Shown here: positions 53,636 to 61,815 of the stretch, in pieces | Layout: each line of letters begins with the position of its first letter | Numbering within the stretch: the first letter of the stretch is position 1 | Source: Mycolicibacterium sp. MU0050 | GTDB taxonomy: Bacteria > Actinomycetota > Actinomycetes > Mycobacteriales > Mycobacteriaceae | Assembly: GCF_963378085.1 (NCBI RefSeq) | Contig: NZ_OY726395.1 | Location: forward strand, 1,488,001-1,552,000 | Length of the DNA: 64,000 nucleotides | Reading direction: 5' to 3' | The notes under the pieces: generated by a model | Databases searched by the model: none | Told to the model about the DNA's origin: nothing | Seen by the model: only the letters and a program-made list of their open reading frames with translations | Made by a program: the position numbers and the translations under genes

Positions 53636-54634
53636 ATGGCCGGCACAATGCAGGACTTCCGCAAGATGGCCGACGAGGTGCGCAACTGGGGCCGCTGGGG
53701 CGCGGCCGACGAGTTGGGCACCCTGAACTTCATCACCGCGGACAAGGTCGCCGAGGCCGCCGGACTTGCCCAGCGCGGCAAGGTGTTCGCGCTCGGCACC
53801 GACTTCGGATCCAACGGCCCGCAGGGCGCGTTCAAGTTCCGCAACAACCCGGTGCACACGATGACCGTCGACGGTGGCGACGCCGACACCCTGGTGCGTT
53901 ACGGTCCGGAGTGGCTGCGCAACGCCGTCGCCCACGACGTCAGCGCGTTCTTCGCCGACAATCCGTTCCGGTTCAACGACGACATGATCGTGATGCCGCT
54001 GCAAGCGGCCTCGCAGTGGGATGCGCTGAGCCACGTGTACTACGAGGACAAGCTGTACAACGGTTTTCCCGCGGATTCGGTGACCAGTTTCGGCGCCTAT
54101 CACTGCGGGATCGACAAGGTCGACGCCGTCGGCATCACCTCGCGCGGGGTGCTGCTCGACTTGGTGCGATTTCGGGGCGCCGAGGTGTTCCTCGAACCGG
54201 GCAACCCCGTCACCCCGGAGGAACTCGACGCCGTGGCCGCCAAGCAGGGCGTCGAGGTGCGCAGCGGCGACATCGTGCTGGTCCACACCGGCTGGTGGAC
54301 CCGGTTCTGCGCGGTCGGCGACGGCGCCGAGGCGGGTTCGGGGTTGGACTGGCGGTGCGCGGCGTGGCTGCACGAGCACGAGGTGGCCGCGGTGGCGGCG
54401 GACAACCTGATGGTCGAGGACCCGGACCCGGCCGCCGGTGTCGAGGGCACCTTCCTGCCGATGCACATGCTCTGCCTGCGCGACATGGGGCTGATGCTCG
54501 GCGAGTACTGGGATCTGACGGCCCTGGCGGCCGACTGCGCCTCCGACGGCGTCTACGAGTTCCAGCTCGTCGCACCGCCGCTGAGCGTCGTCGGCGCGGT
54601 GGGCTCGCCGGTGAATCCGATCGCCATCAAATGA
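53636..54634 (+). CDS. Cyclase family protein (kynurenine formamidase-like)
   Basis: A 332-residue member of the cyclase family (PF04199), metal-dependent hydrolases. WGRWGAADELGTLNFIT and the metal-binding QWDALSHVYYEDKLYNG (related to HxGTHxDxPxH, with Gln and Trp at positions usually held by other residues) are visible, as is DIVLVHTGWW. It likely hydrolyses an amide, lactone or cyclic ester; in this cluster a lactone from a Baeyer-Villiger step is plausible but unproven. Confidence 0.85.
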   Translation: MAGTMQDFRKMADEVRNWGRWGAADELGTLNFITADKVAEAAGLAQRGKVFALGTDFGSNGPQGAFKFRNNPVHTMTVDGGDADTLVRYGPEWLRNAVAHDVSAFFADNPFRFNDDMIVMPLQAASQWDALSHVYYEDKLYNGFPADSVTSFGAYHCGIDKVDAVGITSRGVLLDLVRFRGAEVFLEPGNPVTPEELDAVAAKQGVEVRSGDIVLVHTGWWTRFCAVGDGAEAGSGLDWRCAAWLHEHEVAAVAADNLMVEDPDPAAGVEGTFLPMHMLCLRDMGLMLGEYWDLTALAADCASDGVYEFQLVAPPLSVVGAVGSPVNPIAIK

Positions 54635-54665
54635 CCGAACCGAACGACACCTAGGAAGACACGAC

Positions 54666-55280
54666 GTGGCTGCGACACCCAAGGACCCGGGCTCCGGGGA
54701 CACCACCGCGAACGACGGACCGCTGATCGTCGGTCTGGGCGGCACCCTGCGGGCCAACTCTTCGACTGAGCGTGCCCTGCGGTACTGCCTGTCCGAGGTC
54801 GAGCGTCAGGGCGGGCGCACCCGGCTGTACGCCGGGCCTGACCTGGACCTGCCGATGTATGCGCCGCACGAACTGGAGCGCACCCCGAAGGCCGCCGAGC
54901 TGGTCGATGCGCTGCGCAGCGCCGACGCGGTGGTGGTGGCCTCACCGGGCTACCACGGCTCGGTGTCGGGCTTGGTCAAGAATGCGCTGGACTACATCGA
55001 GGACCTGCGAGAGGACCCGCGGGTGTACCTCGACGACACCCCATGGGGCTGCATCACCTGCGCGTACGGCTGGCAGGCCGCCGTGGGCACGCTGGGACAG
55101 CTACGCGTCATCGGGCATGCGCTGCGCGCCTGGCCCACTCCGCTGGGGGTGGCGATCAACTCCGCGGACCCGGTGTGGGATGCCGACGGGGAACTGGTGG
55201 ACGAGACGGTGCAGAACCAGTTGCGGATGCTCGCCTCCCAGCTGCTGACCTTCGCCAATTCGAGCGGCGCCCGCAAGTGA
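54666..55280 (+). CDS. NADPH-dependent FMN reductase
   Basis: A 204-residue flavodoxin-fold reductase starting at GTG 54666. IVGLGGTLRANSSTERAL binds the FMN phosphate and VVVASPGYHGSVSGLVKNALDYIEDL the isoalloxazine, as in NAD(P)H:FMN reductases. It is a likely reductant supplier for the LLM monooxygenase at 51477. The N-terminal 15 residues are low-complexity. Confidence 0.88.
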   Translation: MAATPKDPGSGDTTANDGPLIVGLGGTLRANSSTERALRYCLSEVERQGGRTRLYAGPDLDLPMYAPHELERTPKAAELVDALRSADAVVVASPGYHGSVSGLVKNALDYIEDLREDPRVYLDDTPWGCITCAYGWQAAVGTLGQLRVIGHALRAWPTPLGVAINSADPVWDADGELVDETVQNQLRMLASQLLTFANSSGARK

Positions 55281-55362
55281 ACGTCGGCCTCGTGCCCCGC
55301 GGCGCACCGGCCGCGGGGTGCCGACGACGTTGCACGGACCCGGACTGAACAGGAGCTGGCAA

Positions 55363-56232
55363 ATGGACACGGGTTATGACCGCAAGACCGTCGTCGTCGA
55401 CGGTCTGACGACCAGCTACCTGGAGGCCGGCGCCGAGCACGCCGAGACGGTGGTGCTGCTGCACGGCGGCGAGTTCGGCGCGAGCGCCGAGTTGGGCTGG
55501 GAGCGCACCATTTCCGCGCTCGGGCAACGATTCCGGGTGCTGGCCCCCGACATGCTGGGGTACGGCCAGACGGCCAAGGTGCTCGACTTCGTCGACGGGC
55601 GCGGGATGCGGATCCGCCACCTCGCGGCGTTCTGCGCGGCGGTCGGCGTCGAGGTGGCGCACTTCGTCGGCAACTCGATGGGCGCGATCAACCTCCTGGT
55701 CGACGCCACCTCCACCGCGCCGATCCTGCCGATGCGCAGTTTGGTGGCGATCTGCGGCGGCGGCGAGATCCAGAACAACGAGCACATGCGCGCGCTCTAC
55801 GACTACGACGCCACGCTCCCGGCGATGAAAAGCATTGTGACTGCGCTGTTCTACGCTTCGTCGTACCCCGACGACGAGGCGTACGTGGCGCGCCGCCACG
55901 AATCGGCGACGCTGCCGGGAGCCTGGGAGACCATCGCCGCGGCGCGATTCCGCCGGCCCGGTTCCGAGCCACCGGCGGCGGCCTCCAGTCGCCGCGCCTA
56001 CGAGCGGATCACGGTGCCGGCGCTGATCGTCGAGGGCGGTGGTGACAAGCTACTCCCGCCGGGTTGGGCGGCCGAGATCGCCGGGCAGATCGCCGGCGCA
56101 CGGTCGGCGGTGATAAACAACGCCGGTCACTGCCCGCAGATCGAGCAGCCCGCGGCCGTCAACGACCTGCTGCTGGCTTTTCTCACCGAGCAGAGCCACA
56201 ACGACCACCAGAGCGGAGCGCACGCATCATGA
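55363..56232 (+). CDS. Alpha/beta hydrolase, MhpC/BphD type
   Basis: A 289-residue hydrolase from ATG 55363, with AGGAGC upstream. LLHGGEFGASAELGW is the oxyanion region, FVGNSMGAINLLVDA the nucleophile elbow (GNSMG as in MhpC), LIVEGGGDKLLPP the acid region and NNAGHCPQIEQP the His. Second C-C-hydrolase candidate of the cluster; it resembles MhpC in the elbow more than the 46219 protein does. Confidence 0.85.
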   Translation: MDTGYDRKTVVVDGLTTSYLEAGAEHAETVVLLHGGEFGASAELGWERTISALGQRFRVLAPDMLGYGQTAKVLDFVDGRGMRIRHLAAFCAAVGVEVAHFVGNSMGAINLLVDATSTAPILPMRSLVAICGGGEIQNNEHMRALYDYDATLPAMKSIVTALFYASSYPDDEAYVARRHESATLPGAWETIAAARFRRPGSEPPAAASSRRAYERITVPALIVEGGGDKLLPPGWAAEIAGQIAGARSAVINNAGHCPQIEQPAAVNDLLLAFLTEQSHNDHQSGAHAS

Positions 56233-57029
56233 CCGAGAGCCAGTCCGGCGAACTGAGCGGCAAGGTCGCCGTCATCACCGGGGGAGCGGCGGGCCTGGGC
56301 CGCGGCATCGCCGAACGCTTCCTCGCCGAAGGCGCCAAGGTGGTGGTCGGAGACCTCGCCGACGGCCCCCCACTCGACGGTGACTACCGGTTCATCGAAA
56401 CCGATGTCGCCGACCTCGACCAGATCGCCCGCTTGGTGTCGACCGCCGTGGACTCCTTCGGCGGGTTGGACATCATGGTCAACAACGCCGGGGTTTCCGG
56501 CACCATGCACCGGCGCTTCCTCGACGACGACCTGGCCGACTTCGAGCAGGTGATGGCGATCAACCTGCGCGGCGTGATGGCCGGTACCCGCGACGCCGCG
56601 CGCTACATGGCCGAACACGGCGGCGGGTCCATCCTGAACCTCACCTCCATCGGCGGCATCCAGGCCGGCGGCGGCGTGCAAACCTACCGGGCTTCGAAGG
56701 CCGCGGTCATCCAGTTCACGAAGTCCGTGGCGATCGAACTCGCGCACTACGAGATTCGGGTCAACGCCATCGCACCGGGCAACATCCGCACGGCCATCGT
56801 CAAGAAGTCGGCAGCCGGTGAGGATCTCGAGCGACTCGAACAATTCGAGGAGGCCATTCGCGCGCAGATGCGCGCCGACCGCCCCCTGAAGCGCGAGGGC
56901 ACCGTCGAGGACGTCGCCGAGGCGGCGCTGTACTTCGCCGGGGACCGCTCGCCGTACGTCACCGGCACGGTACTGCCCATCGACGGCGGCACGGTGGCGG
57001 GCAAGGTGATTCAGCGCAAACCGAAGTAG
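56229..57029 (+). CDS. Short-chain dehydrogenase/reductase
   Basis: A 266-residue classical SDR overlapping the hydrolase by four bases. VAVITGGAAGLGRGIAERF is the cofactor loop, NNAGVSG the structural motif, LTSIGGIQAGGGVQTYRASKAA the Ser and Tyr-x3-Lys. Last gene of the ten-gene cluster; its 3' end overlaps the convergent hydrolase gene by 19 bases. Confidence 0.9.
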   Translation: MTESQSGELSGKVAVITGGAAGLGRGIAERFLAEGAKVVVGDLADGPPLDGDYRFIETDVADLDQIARLVSTAVDSFGGLDIMVNNAGVSGTMHRRFLDDDLADFEQVMAINLRGVMAGTRDAARYMAEHGGGSILNLTSIGGIQAGGGVQTYRASKAAVIQFTKSVAIELAHYEIRVNAIAPGNIRTAIVKKSAAGEDLERLEQFEEAIRAQMRADRPLKREGTVEDVAEAALYFAGDRSPYVTGTVLPIDGGTVAGKVIQRKPK

Positions 57030-57754
57030 CCGGTCACTCCCGCGCGCTCGACGTGGTCTGCGACCAGGCGCGGATACCGGTGTCGGTCGGGGCGGAAGAT
57101 GTCGTGCGGCGAGTCGTCGAACACGACCAGCTCGGCGGTCGGGAACACCTGTCGATACCGCGCCCAGGCGGCGTCGTCGACGATGCGGCCGGTGCCGCTG
57201 CGCACCGCGAGCAGCGGAATGTCCAGCTGCGCCAGCGGTTCCCAGAACGACCGCGCCTGCGCCGCGCGGAAGGTGTCGCGAATGGCGCGCTCGTCGAGGC
57301 GGTCTCGCACCGGCGTGCCGCGCCACCGCCCATCCAGCAGGCCGGTGACGTGAGCGTCGCCCAGGACGATCTCCTCGGGCACGTAATCGCCGATGGCGAG
57401 CGACCGCACACGATCGCTGTGCTGCAGCGCCCACCAGACCGCGGCCGCGGTGCCGCGCGAGAACGTCACCAGGTGCACGGGCCCGCTGCTCACGGTGTCG
57501 ATGACCGCGCCGACGTCGCCGCTCAGCGTCTCCAGGTCGTAGCCCCGCGCCGGGGCGTCGCTGCGACCGTGGCCGCGGACCTCCACCACCGCGGTGCGGC
57601 GCCCGAAGGACGGAAGGACGGCGCGGTAGTCCTCGGCCACGTCGGTCATCCCCGGGACGAACACGATGGGCGCGCCGCGGTCGTCGCCGCCCGAGTCGAG
57701 GTAGTGGATGCGGACGTCGCCGTGGTGGGTGAATGCGGACTTCATCACCGCCAT
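57011..57754 (-). CDS. Alpha/beta hydrolase
   Basis: A 247-residue alpha/beta hydrolase. VFVPGMTDVAEDY is the oxyanion region, VTFSRGTAAAVWW the nucleophile elbow (Thr replaces the first Gly of GxSxG), and FDDSPHDIFRPD the C-terminal His region. ATG 57754 or 57745 could be the start. Divergent from the TetR gene at 57847 across a 22-bp palindrome, so it is probably the target of that regulator. Confidence 0.82.
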   Translation of the reverse strand: MAVMKSAFTHHGDVRIHYLDSGGDDRGAPIVFVPGMTDVAEDYRAVLPSFGRRTAVVEVRGHGRSDAPARGYDLETLSGDVGAVIDTVSSGPVHLVTFSRGTAAAVWWALQHSDRVRSLAIGDYVPEEIVLGDAHVTGLLDGRWRGTPVRDRLDERAIRDTFRAAQARSFWEPLAQLDIPLLAVRSGTGRIVDDAAWARYRQVFPTAELVVFDDSPHDIFRPDRHRYPRLVADHVERAGVTGYFGLR

Positions 57755-57796
57755 GACTACCAGCCCCGGTCGGCGGGCCGCGAGAGACCCGCGGAC

Positions 57797-57818
57797 TTAA
57801 ATCAATCACTTGACTTAA
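57797..57818. promoter_or_regulatory. TetR operator palindrome
   Basis: TTAAATCAA (57797-57805) and TTGACTTAA (57810-57818) are 9-bp inverted arms with one mismatch around TCAC, in an AT-rich gap between the divergent hydrolase and TetR genes, 29 bases before the TetR start. Position and symmetry suit autoregulation and control of the hydrolase. Confidence 0.7.
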
Positions 57819-57846
57819 CGATGGTCGGGCCTGTTGACTTGGGCGT

Positions 57847-58548
57847 GTGACCGCCACCAAGTCGCCGCGTGCGGACCGGGCCAACGAGACCCGGGAGGCG
57901 ATCCTGTCGGCGGCCGAGCGGCTCTTCGCCGAACGCGGCGTGTTCGCGGTGTCGAATCGCCAGGTCAGCGACCAGGCCGGGCAGGGCAACAACGCCGCGG
58001 TCGGCTACCACTTCGGCACCAAGGCGGACCTGATCCGCGCGATCGTCCGTCGGCACAACGAACCGGTGGAACGGTTGTGTGAGCAGATGGTCGACGAGGT
58101 CGAGCGCACCGCGCGGACCACGGGGCGGCCGGCCGAACTGCGCGACTGGGTGCAGTGCCTGGTCCGCCCGCTGGCCGCGCACCTGGCCGAGCTGTCCGGG
58201 GCCACCGGCACGTCGACGTACGCGCGGTTCTCGGCGCAGCTGATGCCGGACCCGACGCATCGCGACATCGTTTCCGAGGAGTCGCTGGCGTCGCCGTCGG
58301 TGCTCAAGATCATCGAGGGCCTCAACCGGTGCCTGCCGGACATGCCGGCCGAGGTGCGTGTCGAGCGCAACGCGATGGCGCGGCATCTGATCGTGCACAT
58401 GTTCGCCGAGCAGGAACGGGCCCGGGCCCAGGGGGACCCGACCGTGCGACCGGATTGGGACGCCACCGCCGACGGCCTGGTGGACGCCATCACCGGCCTG
58501 CTGCTGGCCCCGGTAACAGCCCACCGTGCAAAGGGAGCACAACCGTGA
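57847..58548 (+). CDS. TetR family transcriptional regulator
   Basis: A 233-residue regulator from GTG 57847. The DNA-binding domain is residues 12-65 (TREAILSAAERLFAERGVFAVSNRQVSDQAG, GYHFGTKADLIRAI). The long C-terminal ligand domain is typical of regulators of lipid or xenobiotic genes. Its stop overlaps the ferredoxin start by four bases, so the regulator, ferredoxin and P450 form one operon. Confidence 0.9.
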   Translation: MTATKSPRADRANETREAILSAAERLFAERGVFAVSNRQVSDQAGQGNNAAVGYHFGTKADLIRAIVRRHNEPVERLCEQMVDEVERTARTTGRPAELRDWVQCLVRPLAAHLAELSGATGTSTYARFSAQLMPDPTHRDIVSEESLASPSVLKIIEGLNRCLPDMPAEVRVERNAMARHLIVHMFAEQERARAQGDPTVRPDWDATADGLVDAITGLLLAPVTAHRAKGAQP

Positions 58549-58739
58549 AAGTCATTGTCGATCAACCCAAGTGCGTGTCGGCAGGCAACTGCGTCGCCAA
58601 CGCGCCGGAAGTGTTCGATCAGAGCGAGGACGACGGCAGCGTCATCCTGCTCGACGAGAACCCGCCGGACGAACTCGCCGACGCGGTCCGGGAGGCCGTG
58701 TCGGCCTGCCCGGCCATGGCCATCCGCGTCGAAGACTGA
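58545..58739 (+). CDS. Ferredoxin, P450 partner
   Basis: A 64-residue ferredoxin starting at GTG 58545 with AAAGGGAG upstream. Cys10, Cys16 (CVSAGNC) and Cys55 (ACPAMAI) are the cluster ligands, with Ala at the variable position 13. Directly precedes the P450 at 58791. Confidence 0.9.
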   Translation: MKVIVDQPKCVSAGNCVANAPEVFDQSEDDGSVILLDENPPDELADAVREAVSACPAMAIRVED

Positions 58740-58790
58740 CCGCGCGGCCACCCAGACCCACCCCAACCAGCCCACGCCAGAGGAAGCCCC

Positions 58791-60023
58791 GTGACCGAAA
58801 CCTTGACCGACACCGTGACCGACGTCCCCGAGTACCCGATGGAGCGGTCGGCCGCCTGCCCGTTCGCCCCGCCGCCCGGCGTGATGGAACTCGCCGCCGC
58901 GGCCCCGCTCTCGCGGGTCCGCATCTGGAACGGCACCACGCCCTGGCTGGTCACCGGCTACGAGGTGGCGCGTGAGTTGTTCGCCGACTCCCGGGTCAGC
59001 GTCGACGACCGCAACGAGGGCTTCCCGCACTGGAACGAGCACATGCTCTCGACGGTGTACAAGCGCCCGCGCTCGGTGTTCACCTCCGACGCCGAGGAGC
59101 ACACCCGCTTTCGCCGGATGCTGTCGCGGCCCTTCACGTTCAAGCGCGTCGAGGGCCTGCGGCCCTACATCCAGCGGGTGACTGACGAGTGCATCGACGC
59201 GATGCTGGCCGGCGAGAAGCCCGCCGACATCGTGTCCGGCCTGGCGCTGCCCGTGCCCACCCAGGTGATCAGCGAGATGCTGGGGGTGCCGTACGAGGAC
59301 CACGAGTTCTTCCAGCATCACGCCAACGTCGGTCTGGCCCGCAACGCCACCGCCGAGGACGGCCAGAAGGGCGCGATGAGCCTGCACGGCTACCTGATCG
59401 ACCTGGTCAAGAAGAAGATGGAAAACCCCGCCGAGGACGCCATCTCGGATCTGGCCGAGCGGGTCACCGCGGGGGAGATCAGCGTCAAGGAGGCCGCGCA
59501 GCTGGGCACCGGGCTGCTGATCGCCGGGCACGAGACCACCGCCAACATGATCGGCATCGGGGTGCTGGCGCTGCTGGAGAACCCGGAACAGGCCGCGCTG
59601 CTACGTGACACCGACGATCCGAAGGTGATCGCCAACGCGGTCGAGGAGTTGATGCGCTACCTGAGCATCATCCAGAACGGCCAGCGCCGGGTGGCCCTCG
59701 AGGACATCGAGATCGCCGGCGTCACCATCAAGGCCAACGACGGCATCATCTTGGACCTCGCCCCGGCCAACTGGGACGCCGCGGCGTTTGCGGCCCCCGA
59801 TCAGTTGGACCTGACCCGGGACAACGCCCGCAACGAGCTCGGTTTCGGTTACGGCCGGCATCAGTGCGTCGGCATGCAGCTGGCCCGCGCCGAGCTGCAG
59901 ATCGTGTTCCACACCCTGCTGCGCCGCATCCCGACCATGCAGCTGGCGATCCCATTCGACGAGGTGCCCTTCAAGCACGACCGACTGGCCTACGGCGTCT
60001 ACAGCCTGCCGGTCACCTGGTAG
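58791..60023 (+). CDS. Cytochrome P450 (CYP105-like)
   Basis: A 410-residue P450 from GTG 58791. Haem loop FGYGRHQCVGMQLAR (Cys at about residue 359), I-helix IAGHETTANM and K-helix EELMR. The N-terminal MERSAACPFAPPPGVMEL pattern and ETTA I-helix recall actinobacterial CYP105-type enzymes, which act on diverse xenobiotics. Electron donor is the ferredoxin just upstream; the TetR gene at 57847 likely controls its expression. Confidence 0.92.
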   Translation: MTETLTDTVTDVPEYPMERSAACPFAPPPGVMELAAAAPLSRVRIWNGTTPWLVTGYEVARELFADSRVSVDDRNEGFPHWNEHMLSTVYKRPRSVFTSDAEEHTRFRRMLSRPFTFKRVEGLRPYIQRVTDECIDAMLAGEKPADIVSGLALPVPTQVISEMLGVPYEDHEFFQHHANVGLARNATAEDGQKGAMSLHGYLIDLVKKKMENPAEDAISDLAERVTAGEISVKEAAQLGTGLLIAGHETTANMIGIGVLALLENPEQAALLRDTDDPKVIANAVEELMRYLSIIQNGQRRVALEDIEIAGVTIKANDGIILDLAPANWDAAAFAAPDQLDLTRDNARNELGFGYGRHQCVGMQLARAELQIVFHTLLRRIPTMQLAIPFDEVPFKHDRLAYGVYSLPVTW

Positions 60024-60056
60024 GGCTCACCACCTGGTAGGGGCTCACCACCTGCC

Positions 60057-60114
60057 GCGAGCGCTCATCCCTGTACGGTTTTCGCCAAAATTTCGTACAA
60101 GAGTGAGCCCTCGC
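60057..60114. repeat. Dispersed palindromic repeat, copy 2
   Basis: Arms 60057-60077 and 60094-60114 are largely complementary (four mismatches in 21) and match the unit at 9122, including the flank CACCACCT. It begins 34 bases after the P450 stop, between convergent genes. Confidence 0.65.
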
Positions 60115-60129
60115 GGGGGCGGCCACGGC

Positions 60130-60185
60130 CGAGCGCTCATCCTTGTACGGTTTCCGCCCGATTTGCGTACAAGAGTGAGCGCTCG
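60130..60185. repeat. Dispersed palindromic repeat, copy 3
   Basis: CGAGCGCTCATCCTTGTACG (60130-60149) pairs with 60166-60185 at 18 of 20 positions. A further half unit, TGAGCGCTCGCGG, follows at about 60201-60213. Together with copy 2 it fills the convergent gap before the quinone oxidoreductase stop, consistent with a double terminator. Confidence 0.65.
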
Positions 60186-60220
60186 CGGAAAGGGGGCCGC
60201 TGAGCGCTCGCGGCCGGTGG

Positions 60221-61195
60221 TCAAGCCACGTCGAGGATGACCTTGCCGATCGCCTTGCGGTCGGCGACGAAGCGCAGCGCCGCGGCGGCCTGCGCCAACG
60301 GGAACCGGGCACCGATGTACGGCCGGACCTTCCCGTCGGCGAACATCTGAGTCAGCTCGGCGTCGGCCGGGCCGATGTCGTCGGGGTAGTCGGCGGCGAA
60401 GGTCCGGATCTCCATGCCCCGCACGGTGATTCCCTTCAGCAGCACCAGGTTCAGCGGAATCGACGGGATGGTGCCGGAGGCGTAACCCAAGGTCACGAAC
60501 GTGCCGCCGCGGCCCAGCGAGCGCAGCGCCGGCTCGGCGTAGGCCCCGCCGACGGGATCGAGGACGGCGGCCGCCCCCGCGCCGCCGGTGAGCTCCCGGA
60601 TGCGGTCGCGCAGATTCTCCCGCTCGTAGTCGATGGTCGCGACGGCGCCGCGTTGTGCGCAGACTGCCAGCTTCTCCGGCCCGGAGGCGGCGGCGATGAC
60701 CCGGGCGCCCATCGCGGTGGCCAGGTCGACGGCGGCCAGCCCGACACCGCCGGCCGCGCCGAGGACCACCACGTGGTCGCCGGGGCGCACCGGCGATACC
60801 GTGCGCAGCGTGTAGTAGGCCGTGCGGTAGGTGACACCGAACGCGGCGGCGTCGGCGAAGTCCACCCCGTCCGGCATGCGGGTCAGCGAATTGGCCGGGG
60901 CCAGAACCTGTTCGGCGAAGGCGCCGACCATCATCGAGCCTGAGACCCGCTCGCCGGGCCGCCAGGCGACCTCGGGGCCGACGGCCAGGATCTCGCCGGC
61001 GAACTCGCTGCCGGGGGAGAACGGCGGGGGGATCCGAACCTGGTAACTGCCGGACAGGAACAGCACGTCGGGGAAGTTCACCGCGGCCGCGCGCACGCGA
61101 ACCACCACCTCGCCGGGGCCCGGGGTCGGGTCGGGAACCTCCTCGTAGACCAGGCTTTCGGGCGGTCCGTACTCGCGGCACAGCTGGGCTTTCAC
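60221..61195 (-). CDS. NADPH:quinone oxidoreductase family (zinc-free MDR)
   Basis: A 324-residue medium-chain dehydrogenase/reductase starting at GTG 61195. FSPGSEFAGEILAVGPEV is the catalytic-domain signature and VVVLGAAGGVGLAAVDLA the NADPH loop (AAGGVG). Zinc-ligand residues of alcohol dehydrogenases are not apparent, as in quinone oxidoreductases and enoyl reductases. The start overlaps the TetR stop (GTGA). Last gene of the minus-strand operon from the right edge. Confidence 0.9.
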   Translation of the reverse strand: MKAQLCREYGPPESLVYEEVPDPTPGPGEVVVRVRAAAVNFPDVLFLSGSYQVRIPPPFSPGSEFAGEILAVGPEVAWRPGERVSGSMMVGAFAEQVLAPANSLTRMPDGVDFADAAAFGVTYRTAYYTLRTVSPVRPGDHVVVLGAAGGVGLAAVDLATAMGARVIAAASGPEKLAVCAQRGAVATIDYERENLRDRIRELTGGAGAAAVLDPVGGAYAEPALRSLGRGGTFVTLGYASGTIPSIPLNLVLLKGITVRGMEIRTFAADYPDDIGPADAELTQMFADGKVRPYIGARFPLAQAAAALRFVADRKAIGKVILDVA

Positions 61196-61815
61196 GGGTT
61201 GTCCTCTCCGACCGCATCGAGGCCGCGCAGGCAGAACCGCACGAGATGGGTCACGTCGTCGGGTTCGGGGTGGGTGCCGGAGCCGACGTAGCGGCGCATG
61301 GTGGCGATGGTGAGTTGGAAGATCGCCTCGGCGTCGCGTCCGGGGTCGTCGCTGCCGAGCGCGGCGATGGGGGCGATCAACATGTCCCGCATGGGCGCCA
61401 TGATGCCGGTGACGGAATCGGTGGCCGCCGGGCTGGTCATCTGCTCGACCACCGCCCGGCTCATGCTGGTCAGGTGCGGGTCGGACACCTGCGCCAGCGC
61501 GCCGGTGATCCACCGGGCGACCTTGTCGGCGGGGCGGTCGGCCTTGTCCATCTGATGGCTCAGGTAAGACACGACGACCCCGATGCCGCGTTCCATCACC
61601 GCCAGCAGCAAGTCGTCCTTGCCGGCGAAATAGCGGTAGAACGCCTTCTTCGACGATCCGGCCTCGGTGACGATGTCGCTGACCCGGGGCGCCTCGGGGG
61701 CCACCCGCTGCATCACCGTGATCGCTGCCGCGAGAATGCGTTCCACGTCGTCGGTGGCCTCGCGGTGCCGGGTGTCCAGGGCCCGGTCGACGGCCTGGGC
61801 GACCCGGGTGCTCAT
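61192..61815 (-). CDS. TetR family transcriptional regulator
   Basis: A 207-residue regulator. HTH at about residues 24-68 (RILAAAITVMQRVAPEAPRVSDIV, GSSKKAFYRYFAGKDDLL). It is embedded in an operon, overlapping the acyl-CoA dehydrogenase stop by four bases and the oxidoreductase start by four, so its amount is tied to the enzymes and no local operator is possible; its operator should be upstream of the operon, beyond the window. Confidence 0.88.
   Translation of the reverse strand: MSTRVAQAVDRALDTRHREATDDVERILAAAITVMQRVAPEAPRVSDIVTEAGSSKKAFYRYFAGKDDLLLAVMERGIGVVVSYLSHQMDKADRPADKVARWITGALAQVSDPHLTSMSRAVVEQMTSPAATDSVTGIMAPMRDMLIAPIAALGSDDPGRDAEAIFQLTIATMRRYVGSGTHPEPDDVTHLVRFCLRGLDAVGEDNP

Noticed and set aside
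60024..60220. CRISPR array from the repeated GAGCGCTC units
   Set aside because: The units are two hairpins plus a half unit with no regular unique spacers and no cas genes; a related copy lies alone at 9122.
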